From Nonomuraea rhodomycinica (GTDB lineage Bacteria > Actinomycetota > Actinomycetes > Streptosporangiales > Streptosporangiaceae), in NCBI RefSeq assembly GCF_013363995.1, contig NZ_JABWGO010000001.1:744001-808000 (forward strand): DNA of 64,000 nucleotides, read 5' to 3'. Below are positions 52,902-60,457 of the stretch, in pieces. The translations under genes and the position numbers were made by a program. Every line of letters starts with the position of its first letter. The stretch's first letter is position 1. Below the pieces are notes generated by a model. That model searched no databases. It saw nothing but the letters and a program-made list of their open reading frames with translations, and was not told the origin of the DNA.

Positions 52902-54279
52902 AGGTGTCCATCAACTCCCGGACGCGGGCGGAGAACAGCGCGGGCCCGACGGCGTCGGAGTGGGCGAGCCCTTCGGCGGTGAGCCGGACGCGCTCGGCGT
53001 CGTGGTCGAGCCAGCCGCGCTCCGCGTAGCCCTCCAGGTCGAAGTCGTCCAGCACGTCGGTGCCGAAACGTTCCGCGTAGGCGGCGCGGTCGAGGCCAGC
53101 CGCCTGCAGGAGCGACTGGAGCAGGTGCCTGCGGCGGCGTTCGGCGGCGTCGAGCGCGAAGCCGGCGTTGGCGCGGGCGAACTCCTCGCGCGGCAGCCGC
53201 ACGTAGTCGTCGATGATCGCGCGGACGTGGCGGACGGCCACGGCGTACTCGAACGAGTAGTGCAGCCGCTCGGTGTAGGAACGGGCGCCGCAGCCGAGCC
53301 CGACCATCCCGTCGCGCTGACATCTGTACTCCTCCCCCGGCGACGCGCCGTGCGAGCCCCCCGGTGAAGCGCCGTGCGAGCCCTCCAGCGAGGAGCCGTG
53401 CGAGCCCTCCGGCGAGGAGCCGTACGGGCTTCCCGGCGCGGGGGAGGTGGCCGCGCGGCGGCGGAACATGCGCATCGACACCTGCTCGTAGCCCGCCCCC
53501 AGCAGGTGGTCGCGGCCCGCCCGGTACAGGCGCAGCCGCTGGTCGTCCCACGCGCCCGGCCGCAGCCCGAGCCCGGTGAGCGGCCGCACGTACAGGGGGT
53601 ACAGGTACATCTCCTCCGGCCGCCACGCCAGCGCCGCGTCGAGCGAGTACAGCCAGGACTCCTCCGTCTGGCCGTCGATGCCGTAGATCAGGTCGAGGTT
53701 GAGTACGGGCGGCCCGGCCGCCCTGATGGCGGCGAGCGCGGCCTCGACCTCGGCGCGCCGCTGCGGGCGCACCGCGGCCCGCGCCTCGGCGTCGAGGAAG
53801 CTCTGCACGCCGATCGAGACGCGGGTGACGCCCCTCTCGGCGAGGACGGCCAGCCGGTCGGGCGTCGCGGTGGCGGGCGAGGTCTCCACGCCGAACGGGA
53901 CGGCCCGCAGATCGGCCCCCATGACGTCCTCGGCGATGTCGAGGAGCCTGGCCAGCTCTCCCGCCTCCAGGTAGGTGGGTGTCCCGCCGCCGATCGCCGC
54001 CGCCGCGAACCGGGCCTCGGGGAGCGCCTCGCGGGTCACGGCCGCCTGGCGGCCGAGCGCGTCGAGGTAGGCCGCCACCAGGGAGGCGGGCGCGCCGGTG
54101 CGGGTGAACAGGTTGCAGAACCCGCACCGCATCTCGCAGAACGGCACGTGCAGGTACAGGAAGAGCGCCTGGTCCGGCTCCCGCGCCCACACCTCGCGCA
54201 ACGCGGGCCGCGGCTCCAGCGGCCGGTAGGCGGTCTTGTGCGGGTAGGAGTAGACGTATCCCTGGTAGGGCGAGGTCAC
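52888..54279 (-). CDS. STM4012-family radical SAM protein (HemN/HemW-like)
   Basis: This 463-residue protein has the start VYSYPHKTAYRPLEPRPALR, the cluster motif LHVPFCEMRCGFCNLFTR (CxxxCxxC, about residue 50) and IGGGTPTYLEAGELARLL. VSIGVQSFLDAEARAAVRPQ and LDLIYGIDGQTEESW match the HemN-like radical SAM barrel. It has a clear in-frame insert of four 8-residue Gly/Ser-rich repeats near residues 280-313. The start is GTG 54279, overlapping the hydrolase stop by GTGA. It is similar in fold to coproporphyrinogen oxidase but the family is distinct and unassigned. Confidence 0.88.
   Translation of the reverse strand: MTSPYQGYVYSYPHKTAYRPLEPRPALREVWAREPDQALFLYLHVPFCEMRCGFCNLFTRTGAPASLVAAYLDALGRQAAVTREALPEARFAAAAIGGGTPTYLEAGELARLLDIAEDVMGADLRAVPFGVETSPATATPDRLAVLAERGVTRVSIGVQSFLDAEARAAVRPQRRAEVEAALAAIRAAGPPVLNLDLIYGIDGQTEESWLYSLDAALAWRPEEMYLYPLYVRPLTGLGLRPGAWDDQRLRLYRAGRDHLLGAGYEQVSMRMFRRRAATSPAPGSPYGSSPEGSHGSSLEGSHGASPGGSHGASPGEEYRCQRDGMVGLGCGARSYTERLHYSFEYAVAVRHVRAIIDDYVRLPREEFARANAGFALDAAERRRRHLLQSLLQAAGLDRAAYAERFGTDVLDDFDLEGYAERGWLDHDAERVRLTAEGLAHSDAVGPALFSARVRELMDTYDHR
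53342..53437 (-). repeat. In-frame 24-bp tandem repeat inside the STM4012-type gene
   Basis: Four copies begin at 53342, 53366, 53390 and 53414 (24-bp period). They encode SHGASPGE-like octapeptides, which lengthen a loop without breaking the frame. Confidence 0.85.
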
Positions 54280-55181
54280 CGCCAGGATCCCTTCTCGAGG
54301 ACGAATTCGCCGTAGGGGACGGTCCACACGACCTCGTGGCCGATGCGGTGGCCGGTGTGCCCGTCCTCCCCGTACGCGGTGCCGTGGTCGGAGCAGACGA
54401 TGGCCAGGCACGGCCGCCGCTCGCTCATCAGGGCGAACAGCCTCGCGATGTGCCGGTCGACGTAGCGCAGGGCGGCGGCGTGCGTGGCCGGGTCGTCGCC
54501 GGTGGCGCCCGGCAGGTGGAACCAGTTGGGCTGGTGCAGCGCCGAGACGTTGACGAACAGGAACACGGGCCCGGCGGCCCTCCTGACGGCGGTCTCGGCC
54601 CGGTCGAGCTGCCGTTCGAAGGAGTCGGGCGCGGTCACGCCGAACCCCGGCTCCCAGTGCGACTCGGCGAACAGCGCCGGCAGCGCCGAGCCGAGCGGGG
54701 TGAGCTTGTTGAAGAAGCCCACGCCGCCGACGCAGATCGTGTGGTAGCCCGCCCGGGCGAGACCGCTGGGCAGGTCGGCGGCGTCGAAGCGCCAGGTGCC
54801 GGGCGCGGTGGTCTCGCTGCCGGGGAAGGCGGCGGCGAACAGCCTCGGGTGCGGGCCGGGGGTGACCGGCGTGGGCAGGAATCCGGCCAGCATCGCGGCG
54901 TGGGCGGCGTAGGTGAAGCTGCCGGGCGTGTGCCGGCGTTCCCACCGGCCGCCGGGCAGCACCCGGGCCAGGGTGGGCAGCCGGCCCGCGGCCAGCTCCC
55001 CGGCGGCGACGTCGTACCGCAACGTGTCGAGCGTGACCAGCAGCAGGTCGTGCGTGCCGATCACCGCGTGCATGTCCCTCATGGGCGTCCCGCTTCCGGA
55101 CCCTTCCCTCGCGGTCGGCACCGCGCCGGCGCGGTCCTCACGGCTGCTCCCCGTGGAGCCCTCCCCGCGTGTGCCGGTCAT
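54276..55181 (-). CDS. STM4013/SEN3800-family hydrolase (sulfatase/alkaline phosphatase fold)
   Basis: About 301 residues from ATG 55181, which overlaps the upstream stop as ATGA. A shorter start at 55085 or 55076 would remove a Gly/Ser/Arg-rich extension that looks non-conserved. The core begins THDLLLVTLDTLRYDVAAGE, with metal-binding Asp. It continues TPGSFTYAAHAAMLAGFLPT, a likely Ser/Thr nucleophile region, and ends LAIVCSDHGTAYGEDGHTGH with Asp/His ligands. This is the order of alkaline-phosphatase-superfamily phosphodiesterases/sulfatases. No signal peptide is seen, so it acts in the cytoplasm. Confidence 0.85.
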   Translation of the reverse strand: MTGTRGEGSTGSSREDRAGAVPTAREGSGSGTPMRDMHAVIGTHDLLLVTLDTLRYDVAAGELAAGRLPTLARVLPGGRWERRHTPGSFTYAAHAAMLAGFLPTPVTPGPHPRLFAAAFPGSETTAPGTWRFDAADLPSGLARAGYHTICVGGVGFFNKLTPLGSALPALFAESHWEPGFGVTAPDSFERQLDRAETAVRRAAGPVFLFVNVSALHQPNWFHLPGATGDDPATHAAALRYVDRHIARLFALMSERRPCLAIVCSDHGTAYGEDGHTGHRIGHEVVWTVPYGEFVLEKGSWR

Positions 55182-56317
55182 CGACGGCCCGCCGTCGGTA
55201 CGGACCCCAGGAGCAGCTCCACCTGCGCCTCGTACGTGTCCAGGCCCTCGGCGCCGCCGCCGGGCAGCCCGGTCAGGCCCGGCAGCAGGTCGCCGAACGC
55301 GTTGACTTCGGCCACCGCCGGCTCCCACCGGCCGGCCCCCACCATGAGGTCCACGCCGACGGCCGGGCTCCCGGGGAAGCAGGCGGCGGCCCGGGAGCAG
55401 ACGTCCATGGCCCGCGCCCATGCGGGCTCCCCCAGGGCGGCGCGGACCGCGGCGAGGTCTCCCCGCCGGCCTCCGAGGTGGAGGTTGGTCATGGGGGCGT
55501 GGCTGGTGCGCGCGACCGCGTGGGTGGGCCGGCCGCCGATCACCACCACCCGCAGGTCGAACACGCGCCCGCCGACGGACGCCTTGGGGAACCAGCGCTC
55601 GACGTGCAGCCCGTCGGGCGCCAGGGCGCCGACGATCGCCGCGACGTCCGCCTCCCGCTCGTACGAGCGCACCCGCAGGGAGTTGTGCAGCGTGCCCGCG
55701 GGCCCCCGCTCCACGGACGTGGTGGCCTTGATCCGCGGACCGCGCGCCTGCAACGCCACCACACCCGAGGCGGACGAGCCGTGGGCCGGTTTGACGAACA
55801 CCCGGGCCCAGCCCGCCGCGCGCATCGCGGCCCGCAGCCCCGGGTAGCCGGTGATCGGGCCCGGCAGGGCGGGCGGGACCGGCACGCCGGCCGCCGCGAG
55901 CCGGGCGTGGCACAGCCGCTTGTCGAACATCACCGCGATCTCCCCGACGTCGCCCGCCAGGCGCGCTCCGGGGGTGCGGTCCACCGCGTCCCGGACCGCC
56001 TCCAGCGCGCGGACGAAGCGGGTGTGCCAGGTGGCGCCGCCGCCGACGCGGGTCGGGTCGCCGGGGCCGCGCAGCAGCGCGTCGGCCGCCGCGTCCTCGC
56101 CCGGCGACTCGACCCGGACCAGCGCCCCCTCGGGGAGGCCGGGGAGGCGCGGCGCCCAGGCGTTCTCCACGTCATCCCCGCCGAGCACGTCGCGCCAGGC
56201 GACCACGTGCGGCTCCGGCAGACCCCGGCGGCGCAGCGCGGCGGCGAACAGGGTGACCCGCCGGTCGCCCGGCGTGCCGACGACGGCGACCGGCGGCGCC
56301 ACCGGGGCCCGGGTCAC
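55178..56317 (-). CDS. STM4014-family ATP-grasp-like protein
   Basis: This 379-residue protein starts at GTG 56317, overlapping the LRR-type gene stop as GTGA. ARVFVKPAHGSSASGVVALQ is an ATP-grasp nucleotide-binding segment (about residues 165-185). PDGLHVERWFPKASVGGRVFDLRVVVIGG and VGVDLMVGAGRWEPAVAEVNAFGDLLPGL carry the metal-binding Glu/Asn at the end, in two blocks. The first 130 residues are a distinct N-terminal domain. The family is expected to join a carboxylate to an amine or thiol at the expense of ATP; the substrate is unknown. Confidence 0.85.
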   Translation of the reverse strand: MTRAPVAPPVAVVGTPGDRRVTLFAAALRRRGLPEPHVVAWRDVLGGDDVENAWAPRLPGLPEGALVRVESPGEDAAADALLRGPGDPTRVGGGATWHTRFVRALEAVRDAVDRTPGARLAGDVGEIAVMFDKRLCHARLAAAGVPVPPALPGPITGYPGLRAAMRAAGWARVFVKPAHGSSASGVVALQARGPRIKATTSVERGPAGTLHNSLRVRSYEREADVAAIVGALAPDGLHVERWFPKASVGGRVFDLRVVVIGGRPTHAVARTSHAPMTNLHLGGRRGDLAAVRAALGEPAWARAMDVCSRAAACFPGSPAVGVDLMVGAGRWEPAVAEVNAFGDLLPGLTGLPGGGAEGLDTYEAQVELLLGSVPTAGRR

Positions 56318-57246
56318 TCCGACACCGCGACGTAGCGCCACTTCTTGCCGGCATCCTGGCGGCCGGACAGGTCGAGCTCCACCCCGGGCAGCGCGGCGCG
56401 CAGCCGCTGCGTCATCGCCTCGCTCAGGTAGTGGTGGCTCAGGTCGAGGCTCCTCAGGTGGGTCAGCGGCCGGCCGGACAGCAGCGCCTCGGCCCCGGTG
56501 TCGGTCAGGACGCCCATCGACAGGTTCAGGGACTCCAGGCGGGCGACCACCGGGGCGGCGGCCACGGCGGCGCACACCTCGTCCTGGATATCGCTGTCCT
56601 GCAGGCCGAGGTGGCGCAGGGCGGGCAGGCCGGAGCCGTCGAGGATGCCCGTCCAGTCGGCGGGCCGGGAGTCGCCGGAGTAGTCCTCGCTGCCGAGCCA
56701 GAGCTCCAGGTGCCGCAGCGCGGGGAAGGAGCTCTCGCCGACGGCGCGCGCCACCGACGCGGGCAGGCCGCCGGTCTCGAACCTGAGCACCTCCAGCGCG
56801 TCGTGGGTGACGGGCCGCAGGCGCAGCCCGGTGCCGCCGCGCACCTCCAGCCGGCGCAGGCGCGGGTAGGCGTCGAGCAGCGGCGTGACGTCGTCCTGCT
56901 CGATCCAGGAGATCTCGGACTCCTCCGCGACGATGTCGCCGAGGAAGATCGCCTCCAGCGCCGGCAGCCGGTCGGCCGCCTCGGCGAGCATCCGGATCGG
57001 GATGTCGCCGCGCGCGCCGTCCCAGCCGGGGCCCCACCAGCCGATGACCAGCGCCCGGATGCGCGTGGGCTCGACCCTGGCGAGCAGTTCCTCGAACCGC
57101 TGCTGGAGCGTCGGCTCGTCCTCTGCGTAGGGGGCCTGCACGCGCCAGGCCACGGTGTCGGGGGCGGCCGACGACGTCGCCGGGTCGAGGCCGACCCAGC
57201 GGACCGGCAGGCCGTGGAAGGTGTCGAGGTGGGCGTGGATGGTCAT
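56314..57246 (-). CDS. STM4015-family leucine-rich-repeat-like protein
   Basis: This 310-residue first gene of the operon starts at ATG 57246 with GGAGA upstream. The N-terminal part (DTFHGLPVRWVGLDPATSS) is followed from about residue 70 by repeats such as LRRLEVRGGTGLRL, ALRHLELWLGSEDYSG, ALRHLGLQDSDIQDE, RLESLNLSMGVLTDTG and HLRSLDLSHHYLSEAM, i.e. LRR modules. No signal peptide is seen. It may bind protein or peptide partners for the four downstream enzymes. It overlaps the next gene by GTGA. Confidence 0.88.
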   Translation of the reverse strand: MTIHAHLDTFHGLPVRWVGLDPATSSAAPDTVAWRVQAPYAEDEPTLQQRFEELLARVEPTRIRALVIGWWGPGWDGARGDIPIRMLAEAADRLPALEAIFLGDIVAEESEISWIEQDDVTPLLDAYPRLRRLEVRGGTGLRLRPVTHDALEVLRFETGGLPASVARAVGESSFPALRHLELWLGSEDYSGDSRPADWTGILDGSGLPALRHLGLQDSDIQDEVCAAVAAAPVVARLESLNLSMGVLTDTGAEALLSGRPLTHLRSLDLSHHYLSEAMTQRLRAALPGVELDLSGRQDAGKKWRYVAVSE

Positions 57247-57292
57247 CGGGTCTCCAGGTAGGGGGAGATCAAGGTCTACCAGAGAGCGGTGA

Positions 57293-57298
57293 CAGGAT
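57293..57298 (+). promoter_or_regulatory. -10-like CAGGAT for the MFS gene
   Basis: It ends 6 nt before ATG 57305, fitting nAnnnT and a leaderless start. No RBS is seen. Confidence 0.4.
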
Positions 57299-57304
57299 GG
57301 GCGC

Positions 57305-58702
57305 ATGGAGAACGGCCACATCAGCCTCGGCAGCGCCCGGGGGCGGTGGATCCTCGCGGCCACCGTTCTCGGCTCCGGCCTGACGATGCTCGACAGCACG
57401 ATCGTCAACGTCGCCCTGCCCTTCCTGGGCAAGGAGCTGGACGCGGGCATGTCCGGCCTGCAGTGGACGGTCAACGCGTACACGCTGACGCTGGCGGGGC
57501 TCATCCTGCTGGGCGGGTCGCTGGGCGACCGGTACGGCCGGCGCAAGGTGTTCCTCATCGGCACGGTGTGGTTCGCGGTCGCCTCCGCGATGTGCGGGCT
57601 GGCGCCCGACGTCGGTTTCCTGGTGGCGGCGCGGGCGTTGCAGGGCGTGGGCGGGGCGCTGCTCACCCCGGGGTCGCTGGCGATCATCCAGGCGTCGTTC
57701 GAGAAGGCCGACCGGCCGCGCGCCGTGGGCGCCTGGTCGGGGCTGGGCGGGGTGGCCGCCGCCGTGGGACCGCTGCTCGGCGGCTGGCTGGTGGAGTGGG
57801 CGGGCTGGCGCTGGGCGTTCCTGCTCAACCTGCCGTTCGCGGCGCTGGTGGTGCTGGTCGCCGTCCGGCACGTGCCCGAGAGCCGGGACGAGCAGGCCGC
57901 CGGCCGTTTCGACGTGCTGGGCGCGGCGCTCGCGGCGCTGGCGCTGGCCGGGATCACGTACGGGCTGATCGACCTGAGCGCGCCCGTGCCGCTGATCGTG
58001 GGCGTGGCGCTGAGCGTGGCGTTCGTGCTGGTCGAACGGCGGCGCTCGCCGGACGCGCTGGTGCCCGTGGGGATCTTCCGCGACCGGGTGTTCACGGCGG
58101 TGAACGTGGTGACGCTGATCATGTACGCGGCGATGGGCGTGGTGTTCTTCCTGCTGGTGGTGCAGCTCCAGGTGGTGTCCGGGTTCAAGCCGGTCGCGGC
58201 GGGCCTGGCCCTGCTGCCGACGACGGTGCTGATGCTGGTGCTCTCGCCCGCGGCCGGTGAGGTGGCCAAGCGGTACGGGCCGCGCCTGCCGATGACGCTG
58301 GGCATCGTCGTGGCGGGACTGGGCTTCCTGTGGATGAGCACGATCTCCACCGGCGCGTCGTACGCGCTCCAGGTGCTGCCCGCGGTGGCGGTCTTCGGCC
58401 TCGGCCTGTCGGCGGCGGTGGCGCCGCTGACGGCGACCGTGCTGGCCACCGCCGAGGAGCGGTACGCGGGCACGGCCAGCGGCGTCAACAACGCGGTGGC
58501 CCGTACCGGCAGCCTGCTCGCGGTGGCCGCCGTGCCGCCCCTGGTGGGCCTGGTCGGCGACGCGTTCGAGCGGCCGGCGGTGTTCGACGCGGGTTTCCGG
58601 GCCGCGATGGTGGTCAGCGCGGTGATGATGTTCGTCTCAGCGGCCATCACGTTCCTGGCGATCAGGACGAACGTGCTCGCCGCGGAACGAGCCGACCGCT
58701 GA
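57305..58702 (+). CDS. MFS transporter, DHA2 (EmrB/QacA) type
   Basis: This 465-residue exporter has about 14 helices. It has LTMLDSTIVNVALPFLGKEL, WTVNAYTLTLAGLILLGGSL, motif A GDRYGRRKVFLIG and motif C-like GPLLGGWLVEWAGWRWAFLL. It likely exports a drug or metabolite by proton antiport. It is divergent to the STM4015-type gene and shares a 58-bp spacer, with no direct evidence that it belongs to that system. The start is ATG 57305. Confidence 0.94.
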   Translation: MENGHISLGSARGRWILAATVLGSGLTMLDSTIVNVALPFLGKELDAGMSGLQWTVNAYTLTLAGLILLGGSLGDRYGRRKVFLIGTVWFAVASAMCGLAPDVGFLVAARALQGVGGALLTPGSLAIIQASFEKADRPRAVGAWSGLGGVAAAVGPLLGGWLVEWAGWRWAFLLNLPFAALVVLVAVRHVPESRDEQAAGRFDVLGAALAALALAGITYGLIDLSAPVPLIVGVALSVAFVLVERRRSPDALVPVGIFRDRVFTAVNVVTLIMYAAMGVVFFLLVVQLQVVSGFKPVAAGLALLPTTVLMLVLSPAAGEVAKRYGPRLPMTLGIVVAGLGFLWMSTISTGASYALQVLPAVAVFGLGLSAAVAPLTATVLATAEERYAGTASGVNNAVARTGSLLAVAAVPPLVGLVGDAFERPAVFDAGFRAAMVVSAVMMFVSAAITFLAIRTNVLAAERADR

Positions 58703-58739
58703 GTCACGGCTCCCGCGGGCTCCGGCGCCCGCCCGCGCG

Positions 58740-59618
58740 TCAGCGGGCCAGGACGGCGGGCCTGAGCACCTCCTGGCACCACTGGCGGAAGCCGGTGGGC
58801 GCGGGTGCGGCCAGGGCCTTCCGCTCGGCGTCGTAGATGCCGTCGTCCTGTGCGGCGGCCATGTCCACCAGGCCCTGCGCCCATGCCTCGCTCATGCCGT
58901 ACCGCAGCATCGTCTCCTTGTAGGTCCGTGCGTCGAGCTGCTGGAAGGGGACCGGGCGCTCCAGCACCTCGGACATGACCTGCGCCATGTCGTCGGGGGA
59001 CAGCGTGTCGCCGATCACCGGGACGGTCTCCTGCCCGCTCCAGGAGTCGTCGCTCAGCAGGGCGGCGGCGGTGGCGGCGATGTCGCGGGTGGCGACGGTC
59101 GCCAGCGGGCGGTCCGCCGCGTTGGCCAGCGCGAACGTGCCCCGCGTCCTGACCGCCTCCGCCTGGGCGAGCAGGTTCTCCATGAAGAACGGCATGGCCA
59201 GGGCCCGATAGCCGACCCCGGAGCTCTCGATCAGGTCGTCCATCGCGAACGCCGGCGACAGCAGCCCGGCGTGCTTGCCGTAGGCGCGGCCCAGGCTGGT
59301 GACGCCGACGACGCGCGTGACGCCGTGCGCCTTGAAGGCGTCGCAGGCCGGGCGGGTGAAGTCGAGGTAGTGGCCCTCGGGGTCCGCCGTGCGGGGGTTC
59401 GGCGGGACCAGCCACAGGACGGCGTCGGCGCCCTGGAACGCCTCGGCGAGGACCGCGGGGTCCCGGTGCGAGCCCCGCACGACCTCCACCTGCTCGCGTG
59501 TCCCCGGCGCCAGGCGGGCCGGCTCGCGGGCGATCACCCGCGCCGGCCGGCCGGCCGTGAGCAGGGCGTCGAGGACCTGGCGGCCGATCCGGCCGGTGGG
59601 AGCGGTGACGACGATCAA
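58740..59618 (-). CDS. NmrA-fold NAD(P)H-binding protein
   Basis: About 292 residues from TTG 59618, chosen because AGGAGG sits 5 nt upstream; a longer ATG start (59678) lies within the operator region. The Rossmann motif IVVTAPTGRIGRQVLDALLT starts at residue 2, and TRVVGVTSLGRAY and YRALAMPFFMENLLAQ follow. This matches QOR2/NmrA-like NAD(P)H-binding proteins. It is divergent to a TetR gene with three operator copies between, so it is probably induced by that regulator's ligand. Confidence 0.88.
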   Translation of the reverse strand: MIVVTAPTGRIGRQVLDALLTAGRPARVIAREPARLAPGTREQVEVVRGSHRDPAVLAEAFQGADAVLWLVPPNPRTADPEGHYLDFTRPACDAFKAHGVTRVVGVTSLGRAYGKHAGLLSPAFAMDDLIESSGVGYRALAMPFFMENLLAQAEAVRTRGTFALANAADRPLATVATRDIAATAAALLSDDSWSGQETVPVIGDTLSPDDMAQVMSEVLERPVPFQQLDARTYKETMLRYGMSEAWAQGLVDMAAAQDDGIYDAERKALAAPAPTGFRQWCQEVLRPAVLAR

Positions 59619-59648
59619 GAAAGCCTCCTGTGACGCGGTGACGCGCTG

Positions 59649-59720
59649 TTTCCACTGATAACGCTTGCATGTTTCCACCGATTACGCAAACTGCTAACAA
59701 TGTTCCGTTATCATTGGAAA
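59649..59720. promoter_or_regulatory. Three operator copies TTTCCANNGATWACG between TetR and NmrA-fold genes
   Basis: TTTCCACTGATAACG at 59649-59663, TTTCCACCGATTACG at 59672-59686 and, inverted, CGTTATCATTGGAAA at 59706-59720. The outer pair is complementary at 14 of 15 positions. The third covers the -10 and start of the TetR gene, so it would autoregulate. Confidence 0.75.
59709..59714 (+). promoter_or_regulatory. -10-like TATCAT for the TetR gene
   Basis: It ends 7 nt before ATG 59722 and lies inside the third operator copy. A leaderless start is likely. Confidence 0.5.
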
Positions 59721-59721
59721 C

Positions 59722-60405
59722 ATGGAGGACAACCGCGCACGGATCATCGCCGCCGCCACCCGGTTGCTCGCGGAAGGCGGACGCGAAGCGGTGTCCACCC
59801 GCGCGGTCAGCGCCGCGGCGGGCGTCCAGGCCCCGACCATCTACCGGCTCTTCGGCGACAAGCAGGGGCTGCTCGACGCGGTCGCGGCGCGCGGCCTGGC
59901 GACGCATCTCGGCGCGAAGGCCGGCCTTCAGCCCACCGATGATCCGGTCGAGGACCTGCGCACCGGCTGGAACCTCAACCTGGAGTTCGGTCTCGCCAAC
60001 CCGGCCCTGTACGCCCTCCTGTACGCCGAGCCGCGCCCCGGTGTCGAGCCGCCCGCCACCTCGGCCGCGCTGGACATCCTCGGCGCCCACATCCGCCGGA
60101 TCGCCGAGGCCGGGCGGCTGCGGATCGACGAGGAGCGCGCCACCCGGCTGGTCCATGCCGTCGGCGGCGGCACCACGCTCGCCCTCATCGCCGCCCCCGA
60201 GGACCGCCGGGACGTCAGCGTGTCCCACCTGGCCAGGGAGGCGGTCATCGCCGCGATCACGACCGGCACCCCCGCCGCCGAGACGCCGGGGCCGGCCGGC
60301 GCGGCACTCGCCCTGCGCGCCCTGCTCCCGCGGACCAAGGTGCTCACCCCGGGCGAACAGGCCCTGCTCACCGAACTGCTCGACCGCATCGCCGAAGACA
60401 CGTGA
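59722..60405 (+). CDS. TetR family transcriptional regulator
   Basis: This 227-residue protein has the DNA-binding domain at residues 4-60: ARIIAAATRLLAEGGREAVS, TRAVSAAAGVQAPTIYRLFG and DKQGLLDAVAARGLATHLG. The large C-terminal helical domain is unremarkable. It is divergent to the NmrA-fold gene and likely binds the three operator copies, one of which overlaps its own promoter. The inducer is unknown. Confidence 0.93.
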   Translation: MEDNRARIIAAATRLLAEGGREAVSTRAVSAAAGVQAPTIYRLFGDKQGLLDAVAARGLATHLGAKAGLQPTDDPVEDLRTGWNLNLEFGLANPALYALLYAEPRPGVEPPATSAALDILGAHIRRIAEAGRLRIDEERATRLVHAVGGGTTLALIAAPEDRRDVSVSHLAREAVIAAITTGTPAAETPGPAGAALALRALLPRTKVLTPGEQALLTELLDRIAEDT

Positions 60406-60407
60406 GA

Positions 60408-60457
60408 CCGGACCGCCAGAAGTGCCGAACCGCCCGAAGGTGCCGGACCGCTAGAAG
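60408..60457 (-). repeat. Tandem copies of the P450 gene's 3' end
   Basis: CCGGACCGCC-AGAAG, CCGAACCGCC-CGAAG and CCGGACCGCT-AGAAG start at 60408, 60425 and 60443 (17-18 bp apart). The last includes the P450 stop (CTA at 60451-60453). Confidence 0.65.

Noticed and set aside
57305-58702. MFS exporter as part of the STM4011-4015 system
   Set aside because: It is divergent with its own promoter and nothing in the sequence links it to the operon. Only conserved neighbourhood could show it.
56314-60228. A 1304-codon minus-strand frame suggesting one giant protein
   Set aside because: Only the last 310 codons are the real LRR-type gene. The rest is the antisense shadow of the MFS gene, the wrong frame of the NmrA-fold gene and antisense of the TetR gene.
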